11,144 nucleotides of DNA, from assembly GCA_002730795.1 (NCBI GenBank), contig PCAX01000058.1, positions 1 through 11,144 on the forward strand, given 5' to 3'. The stretch is from Chloroflexota bacterium (GTDB lineage Bacteria > Chloroflexota > Dehalococcoidia > Lucifugimonadales > Lucifugimonadaceae). The notes under the pieces are model-generated. The model saw only the letters and a program-made list of their open reading frames with translations, had not been told where the DNA came from and ran no database searches. Shown piece after piece: positions 7,577 through 11,144 of this stretch. A program made the translations under genes and the position numbers. The stretch's first letter is position 1; the number at the start of each line of letters is the position of its first letter.

Positions 7577-7972
7577 TCATTCCCAATTTTTAAAGGTGCC
7601 TCCACTTGTTTGTTTTGCCATTTGAATTTGTACTCCGTCTGGGTCATAACAGTTTGAAATTGTCCGGCCTGATTGTTGGTTTTCATTTGGCTCAAATAGG
7701 AAGTCCACACCGCCAAGAAATTTTATTTCGTTAGTTGAAGTTACAGGGTCGTCTACTGTAAATGCAATGTGATCTATTCCAGTTACTTGCCCAGGCTTTT
7801 TTTCATGTAGTTCGACGCGTACTGGATTTTCTTTATCTTCGTTAAAAAGAAAGACCGTTTTACCATCATCGACTGTACCCTCTATACTCAATCCAAATTT
7901 CCGGTAAAATTCTATAGATTTCTTTAGATCATCTACCACTATGTCCAAATGATTAAGCCCTAATAATTTCAT
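7577..7972 (-). CDS. VOC-family protein (glyoxalase/bleomycin resistance/dioxygenase fold)
   Basis: VOC proteins are cytosolic metalloenzymes (lyases, dioxygenases, epimerases) or binding proteins built from paired beta-alpha-beta-beta-beta units. The 131-aa protein has two such units. The first begins GLNHLDIVVDDL with ligand H8 and ends with VELHE (E54). The second begins GIDHIAFTVDD with H68 and ends with DPDGVQIQM. Three of the four usual metal ligands are present; the fourth is Gln (Q117) where Glu is common. The function is not readable. Options are a lactoylglutathione-lyase-like or epimerase activity on the neighbours' metabolite. The ATG at 7972 has GGAG 7 nt upstream (7980-7983), a good ribosome-binding site. 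The gene heads a tight trio with the ceramidase-like hydrolase and the dehydrogenase. Confidence 0.92.
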   Translation of the reverse strand: MKLLGLNHLDIVVDDLKKSIEFYRKFGLSIEGTVDDGKTVFLFNEDKENPVRVELHEKKPGQVTGIDHIAFTVDDPVTSTNEIKFLGGVDFLFEPNENQQSGRTISNCYDPDGVQIQMAKQTSGGTFKNWE

Positions 7973-7979
7973 AATATTT

Positions 7980-7983
7980 CTCC
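7980..7983 (-). promoter_or_regulatory. Shine-Dalgarno of the VOC gene
   Basis: GGAG on the minus strand, 7 nt before the ATG at 7972, supports that start. Confidence 0.65.
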
Positions 7984-8047
7984 GTGAATACTAAAGGTTT
8001 GGTGAAATTTTTGTTTACATACTGCTCTGTTTATAAGAGGTAAGAAT

Positions 8048-8064
8048 ACATTTAATTTAAATGT
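8048..8064 (-). promoter_or_regulatory. Perfect 17-bp palindrome between PHP and VOC genes, candidate operator
   Basis: ACATTTAA and TTAAATGT form perfect 8-bp arms around one central base. The site lies 20 nt after the PHP gene stop and 75 nt before the VOC start. It is too AT-rich and its loop too small to act as a terminator hairpin, so a binding site for a dimeric repressor is the better reading. AT-rich palindromes also arise by chance, so confidence is modest. A TATAAA on the minus strand lies just downstream of it but lacks a -35 partner. Confidence 0.35.
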
Positions 8065-8084
8065 TTCGTAATTAATAAGATCAC

Positions 8085-9032
8085 CTACTCCATCCAAAAT
8101 GGTTGGGTCCATAATTTCTGTCCTGTTTTGGAATTAAGGATTTCACACCTTATATACAGGTCTTTTTTACTGGGAATGTATTTTGAAGAAACTCCCTTTT
8201 CGACGTGAAGAACGGTGCCATTTACACCTATGAAAGAAGTTATAAAATTTGACTGATGGTTATCCCGTTTTTCATTAGGTTGTTTTGTGGCTGACTCATC
8301 TATTTCAAGACGGATTTGCTTTTTGTTTAGGACAAGTTCCCCGAGCTCAACTCCGGTTGACGCGTAATAATTCCCTTGGGACATAGCTTGTAAGATCGAA
8401 TTTTTTGACAATTGGTTAACTTGAACTTGTATCCAACCCCTGCCTGGGTTGGATAAATCAGGACCGATTTCATGGTAATTATGAGAATCATCTACGGCAA
8501 GTCCCAATATTTTTTTACCTCTTGTGAGGAGTTGATCCCAAATGTTTGACACACTAGGCCTCTCTAAATCTCCTTCACTGTTGGATAGGTGATGACCGTT
8601 ATAAACCTCTATGAATCTATAACCACTGACTTTCGCTAATTGACTATATCCGAAAGCCCATTTGTAGTTGGGATGATTTATGGATGCAAGCCCTCCTGCG
8701 GAAACAATTCTCTGGACATTTTCAGAAAGGGCGGTTACTACGTCATTAGATACCGAAGGCTTTACTAACTCGTTGATGCCATATCCGTTAACATGCACTG
8801 GAGTTTTTCCTGCCGCTGATGTCACTTCTTCACCGGGGATTAAAAGAGGCCATTTTTTTTGATTGCTATCGTTGAGTATTGTTAAGTGGTTATGGTCTGA
8901 AATACAAAGAAAATCATAGCCATTTGAGCGGTACCATTCAGCCACATGAGAAGGGGATGCATCACCATCACTATTTGTAGTATGAGTGTGCAGGTTTCCT
9001 TTGTACCATTTTGACGTCAAGTCTGTAACCAA
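8085..9032 (-). CDS. PHP-domain metallohydrolase, CehA/McbA-like
   Basis: PHP domains are trinuclear metal centres that hydrolyse phosphoesters and, in the CehA/McbA group, other esters such as aryl carbamates. The 315-aa protein shows the motif series GNLHTHTTNSDG (H15, H17, D22), ISDHNHLT (D46, H47, H49), PGEE (E68, E69), HVNGYG (H80), INHPN (H120) and AVDDSHNY (D181, D182, H184). This is the full set of metal ligands. Residues ~195-315 form a beta-rich C-terminal part whose role I cannot name. The protein is cytosolic with no signal peptide. The start must be non-ATG: an in-frame TAA at 9036-9038 lies two codons before the TTG at 9032, and the PHP core begins at residue 9. A second TTG at 9020 is an alternative. 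No strong Shine-Dalgarno is visible. It opens the minus-strand run and is divergent from the quinone oxidoreductase gene. Confidence 0.88.
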   Translation of the reverse strand: MVTDLTSKWYKGNLHTHTTNSDGDASPSHVAEWYRSNGYDFLCISDHNHLTILNDSNQKKWPLLIPGEEVTSAAGKTPVHVNGYGINELVKPSVSNDVVTALSENVQRIVSAGGLASINHPNYKWAFGYSQLAKVSGYRFIEVYNGHHLSNSEGDLERPSVSNIWDQLLTRGKKILGLAVDDSHNYHEIGPDLSNPGRGWIQVQVNQLSKNSILQAMSQGNYYASTGVELGELVLNKKQIRLEIDESATKQPNEKRDNHQSNFITSFIGVNGTVLHVEKGVSSKYIPSKKDLYIRCEILNSKTGQKLWTQPFWME

Positions 9033-9044
9033 TTTTTAATCTAA

Positions 9045-9073
9045 TTTTCAAATCATGAAATTCAAATTATAAT
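9045..9073 (+). promoter_or_regulatory. Candidate sigma70-type promoter for the quinone oxidoreductase gene
   Basis: A -35-like TTTTCA (9045-9050) stands 17 nt before a perfect -10 TATAAT (9068-9073). Transcription would begin near 9080 and give a leader of about 105 nt that includes the hairpin at 9096-9123 and the dyad at 9143-9163. The -35 matches four of six consensus bases. Confidence 0.45.
9066..9071 (-). promoter_or_regulatory. Candidate -10 box for the PHP gene, sharing a symmetric ATTATAAT
   Basis: The 8-bp palindrome ATTATAAT (9066-9073) reads TATAAT on both strands, offset by two bases. On the minus strand it would start transcription near 9059, about 27 nt before the TTG at 9032. 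No good -35 stands at 16-18 nt on this side. Confidence 0.35.
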
Positions 9074-9095
9074 GAATTGGTAACATTAGTGGAAT

Positions 9096-9123
9096 TTAGT
9101 TAGGGTTTTTGTTTCCTAACTAA
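9096..9123. promoter_or_regulatory. 9-bp perfect inverted repeat in the divergent region
   Basis: Arms TTAGTTAGG (9096-9104) and CCTAACTAA (9115-9123) are perfect complements around a 10-base T-rich loop. It could be a repressor operator or a leader hairpin in the + transcript. A terminator is unlikely because no gene ends near it and no T-tract follows the right arm. Confidence 0.45.
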
Positions 9124-9142
9124 TTACTATTTTCACGGACAT

Positions 9143-9163
9143 TTAATTCACTATGTGAAGTAA
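9143..9163. promoter_or_regulatory. 21-bp imperfect dyad before the quinone oxidoreductase gene, candidate operator
   Basis: TTCAC (9147-9151) and GTGAA (9155-9159) flank TAT. Beyond one mismatched pair (9146/9160) the symmetry continues with TTA and TAA. The site is centred at 9153, ends 21 nt before the ATG at 9185, and has the size and form of a site for a dimeric helix-turn-helix regulator. No regulator gene is in the window. Confidence 0.4.
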
Positions 9164-9175
9164 TGAGGGAAATTT

Positions 9176-9180
9176 GAGGT
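9176..9180 (+). promoter_or_regulatory. Shine-Dalgarno of the quinone oxidoreductase gene
   Basis: GAGGT lies 4 nt before the ATG at 9185, a short but usable spacing. It supports this start together with the family-typical N-terminus. Confidence 0.65.
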
Positions 9181-9184
9181 AATA

Positions 9185-10165
9185 ATGTCTATATCGATTC
9201 GTATGTATGAAACTGGGCCTCCCGAGGTAATGAAGGCCGAAGACGTTCAGGTCGAGAAACCTGAAGCGGGAGAGATTCATATCAGGCACACTGCGATAGG
9301 ATTAAATTTTATCGATGTTTATTATCGCAAGGGCTTATATCCACTAGAAGAATTTCCAGTGACTATAGGCATGGAAGGAGCTGGAGTTGTTGAATCTGTA
9401 GGTGGCGGGATCAGTAACGTGAATATTGGTGACCGAGTAGCCTATCCCATGTCCTTAGGAGCCTACTCAGAAGAACGTATTATTTCTGCTAACCAGGTAA
9501 TAAAAATACCACCATCGATAGATGATTCGACGGCAGCAGCGATAATGTTAAAAGGTCTTACTGCACACTATCTTCTTCGGAGAACGTACCAAGTAAAACC
9601 CGGGGACAATATTTTGGTTTATGCGGCAGCCGGTGGCGTAGGTTTGATTTTATGCCAATGGGCAAAACATTTAGGAGCAAAGGTTATTGCATGTGTCGGG
9701 TCTCCTGAAAAAGCTGAATTAGCCATGAGCAACGGTTGTGAACACACCATACTTTATCGCAATGAAAACATACCAAAAAAAGTTGATGAATTTACTGGTG
9801 GAGATGGCGTTGACGTTGTGTACGATTCTGTAGGCCCCGCCACTTTGGAAGGTTCGCTAGACTCATTGAAACCTTTTGGATTGTTGGTCAGTTATGGAAA
9901 TTCTTCCGGACCCATCGTGAACTTTAATCCCGCCATTTTATCGACTAAGGGATCTCTTTATTTGACTAGACCAAGTCTTGCAACGCATGTAGCAAAACGG
10001 TCGATGTTTGAGGAAGGAACCAAGGAATTGTTTGATGTCATAAACAACGGGTACGTAAATATAAAAATAGGACAAACATATTTATTAGAAGAGATAACCC
10101 GCGCACATCACGACTTGGAAACGAGAAATACAATTGGTTCGACTGTTCTGCTGCCGAATGGTTAA
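9185..10165 (+). CDS. qorA: NADPH:quinone oxidoreductase, zinc-independent MDR family (QorA/zeta-crystallin type)
   Basis: Enzymes of this type reduce quinones or related enones with NADPH in the cytosol. The 326-aa protein aligns by eye with E. coli QorA along its length: NFIDVYYRKGLYP (41-53), GMEGAGVVESVG (62-73), GDRVAY, LKGLTAHYLLRRTY (122-135), the dinucleotide motif AAAGGVGLILCQWAKHLGA (147-165), VVYDSVG, GNSSG, GSLYLTRPSL and a C-terminal RAHHDLETR. The usual zinc ligands of alcohol dehydrogenases are absent, as expected for this branch. It is transcribed away from the catabolic run behind a candidate promoter and two dyads, so it may share control with the PHP gene. Its stop is 22 nt from the convergent DUF4395 gene. 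The family is certain; the exact physiological substrate is not. Confidence 0.94.
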   Translation: MSISIRMYETGPPEVMKAEDVQVEKPEAGEIHIRHTAIGLNFIDVYYRKGLYPLEEFPVTIGMEGAGVVESVGGGISNVNIGDRVAYPMSLGAYSEERIISANQVIKIPPSIDDSTAAAIMLKGLTAHYLLRRTYQVKPGDNILVYAAAGGVGLILCQWAKHLGAKVIACVGSPEKAELAMSNGCEHTILYRNENIPKKVDEFTGGDGVDVVYDSVGPATLEGSLDSLKPFGLLVSYGNSSGPIVNFNPAILSTKGSLYLTRPSLATHVAKRSMFEEGTKELFDVINNGYVNIKIGQTYLLEEITRAHHDLETRNTIGSTVLLPNG

Positions 10166-10187
10166 CTAACGAAACAGGAAAAAAAAT

Positions 10188-10679
10188 TTAATCAAGATTG
10201 GCACATTTTTCACAGATGCTGTTGGGTATTACACCAACCTTCATCAATACCTCGAATATTTTGCAGCCTATACAATACCCAAAAACTCCTTCAAGCGCTG
10301 CAGCGAAAATCAGAATACCTAGAGTAACGTACGCAGCCGTTGTTAGTTGAAAAGCGAACTCTAAAATACATGCCACTATACTGACTACTATTCCTATCGT
10401 TGCAGCAAATCTTTTTGGTGGGCCGGGGATGGGTTTGTAAGGTAGTTTAAAAATAGGAACAATCACCTTCAAAGATAACATGGCGAGGGGGCTCAACCTA
10501 GGTCCTGCCAAAACTCTCGCGATAAATCCGTAAGCTATAAATAACATTATCCAGGGTAAATCAAAAATTATTGTTATGGACGATAGAACCACGACACAGA
10601 TGGCGACGCTCCTCACCACACTAGAGTTAACCGGATGCGGAAAGGTAAAGAAGTCATTATTTCCAGAACTATTTGCCAT
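10188..10679 (-). CDS. DUF4395 family membrane protein with two CxxC motifs
   Basis: The 163-aa protein matches the DUF4395 pattern: a short soluble N-terminus with HPVNSSVVR, hydrophobic segments at about 22-39, 42-58, 92-110 and 113-133, the linker PGPPKRFAA (86-93), and the hallmark GYCIGCKIF with C136 and C139. The family is of unknown function and often occurs near thiol-redox or rhodanese genes, so a redox or sulfur role is inferred only. Unusually, a second CxxC (C156, C159; CEKC) ends the protein. The frame could begin at a TTG at 10712, but the ATG at 10679 has AAAGGGA 7 nt upstream, so I choose it. It converges with the quinone oxidoreductase gene. Confidence 0.88.
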   Translation of the reverse strand: MANSSGNNDFFTFPHPVNSSVVRSVAICVVVLSSITIIFDLPWIMLFIAYGFIARVLAGPRLSPLAMLSLKVIVPIFKLPYKPIPGPPKRFAATIGIVVSIVACILEFAFQLTTAAYVTLGILIFAAALEGVFGYCIGCKIFEVLMKVGVIPNSICEKCANLD

Positions 10680-10686
10680 TAGTTTT

Positions 10687-10693
10687 TCCCTTT
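10687..10693 (-). promoter_or_regulatory. Shine-Dalgarno choosing the ATG of the DUF4395 gene
   Basis: AAAGGGA on the minus strand, 7 nt before the ATG at 10679, favours this start over the TTG at 10712, which has no comparable site. Confidence 0.55.
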
Positions 10694-10970
10694 TTGTAAT
10701 ACCGAAATTCAATTAATTGTGAAAAGGAGATTTATCTTCCCTAAATATTAAACCTATAACATTCTTATTAAAATTGATCTTACAGTATAGTAGAAACACA
10801 GTTTCGACGCACGCTCCATAACTTTACCGTCTTCTTTCATTTTTTTTGAAAAATTCTATTTTTTTAATGAAAATGGTAATACTTTTTATGAGAATGAGTA
10901 ATCAATCGGTTCAATATAAATAACGAATCAGTTTTTTGGTTTCGAGCCTATCTAAAATCAAAATAAAGGA
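10694..10970. other. AT-rich intergenic region, nothing assigned
   Basis: The stretch between the O-methyltransferase stop and the DUF4395 start is strongly AT-rich, with T-runs at 10841-10847 and around 10859-10865. It should hold the DUF4395 promoter and the end of the methyltransferase transcript. I see no convincing promoter, GC-rich terminator stem, tRNA or credible small ORF; a 7-bp inverted repeat (10835-10841 with 10866-10872) has a 24-nt low-complexity loop. Confidence 0.5.
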
Positions 10971-11144
10971 CTATAGTTTCCGAACTAACATCAGTCCGTC
11001 CCGTACGGTTAAAAGAACGTTATTAACCCTTGTGTCGCGGGTTACTTTTTTATTTAATTTGTCGATGGCAATTGTGTCATCATCGATAGGATTTAGTACT
11101 TTGCCGCTCCAGAGGACATTGTCAATTACTATCAAACCACTGCT
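10971..11144 (-). CDS. Class I SAM-dependent O-methyltransferase, C-terminal 57 residues (5' part off the window)
   Basis: From the right edge the minus strand reads in one open frame of 57 codons to a TAG at 10971-10973. The peptide begins near GLIVIDNVLWSGKV, followed by an acidic stretch, LNKKVTRDTRV and then LLTVRDGLMLVRKL at the end. This is the C-terminal signature of the caffeoyl-CoA/catechol-type O-methyltransferases (COG4122-like): strand five with IDN, where Asp-Asn are metal ligands, then the late RV...LLPV-DGL-L-RK strand pair. Such enzymes move a methyl group from S-adenosylmethionine to a hydroxyl in a divalent-metal-dependent way. The SAM-binding half lies beyond the window, and so does anything that would identify the acceptor. 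Confidence 0.82.
   Translation of the reverse strand, partial: SSGLIVIDNVLWSGKVLNPIDDDTIAIDKLNKKVTRDTRVNNVLLTVRDGLMLVRKL

Noticed and set aside
7543..7716. Longer N-terminus of the ceramidase-like protein, overlapping the VOC gene
   Set aside because: The 58 extra residues are read in a different frame from the VOC coding sequence, and the family's conserved start lies just after the ATG at 7542.
10835..10872. Possible terminator hairpin (7-bp arms TTTCATT/AATGAAA)
   Set aside because: The stem is AT-only with a 24-nt T-rich loop and too weak for an intrinsic terminator; the region is simply low complexity.
10867..10923. Small 18-codon ORF in the AT-rich gap
   Set aside because: No Shine-Dalgarno, low-complexity surroundings and no recognisable peptide; expected by chance.
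10935..10955. tRNA T-arm-like GGTTTCGAGCC
   Set aside because: No acceptor, D- or anticodon stems can be built around it on either strand.

Overview
This AT-rich window (roughly 40% GC by eye) comes from a bacterium with short intergenic gaps, long co-directional gene runs and frequent non-ATG starts. The mix of an enolase-superfamily acid-sugar dehydratase, a ceramidase-like hydrolase, a CehA/McbA-type PHP hydrolase, a D-2-hydroxyacid dehydrogenase and a VOC protein fits a free-living heterotroph that degrades organic matter. It resembles marine Chloroflexota of the SAR202 type, but no marker gene here proves a taxon, so this placement is a tentative inference.

Layout. Positions 1-1990 (+): a leucine-rich-repeat protein open at the left edge, followed after 6 nt by the methionine sulfoxide reductase msrA. 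Positions 2009-9032 (-): seven genes on one strand. In transcription order they are a PHP-domain hydrolase, a VOC protein, a ceramidase-fold hydrolase, a D-2-hydroxyacid dehydrogenase, a histidine phosphatase, a galactonate-dehydratase-like enolase-superfamily enzyme, and the tRNA hydroxylase trhO. Positions 9033-9184: a divergent control region with a symmetric -10 box that could fire in both directions, plus two inverted repeats. Positions 9185-10165 (+): an NADPH quinone oxidoreductase of the QorA type. Positions 10188-10679 (-): a DUF4395 membrane protein with two CxxC motifs. Positions 10971-11144 (-): the C-terminal end of an O-methyltransferase that runs off the right edge.

How the genes may work together. 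The block 3119-9032 looks like a catabolic island: two hydrolases that could release a polar or acidic product, a dehydratase for a sugar acid, an NAD-dependent dehydrogenase for a 2-hydroxy/2-keto acid, a phosphatase and a VOC enzyme. Tight spacing (34 and 22 nt) holds only for VOC / ceramidase-like / dehydrogenase. The gaps of 62, 140 and 63 nt and a candidate promoter before the dehydratase suggest sub-operons. trhO is a translation-related gene and probably rides along. No mobile element, CRISPR array, tRNA, rRNA or convincing GC-rich intrinsic terminator was found. No stretch above 300 nt lacks a gene; the longest is 10680-10970 (291 nt).
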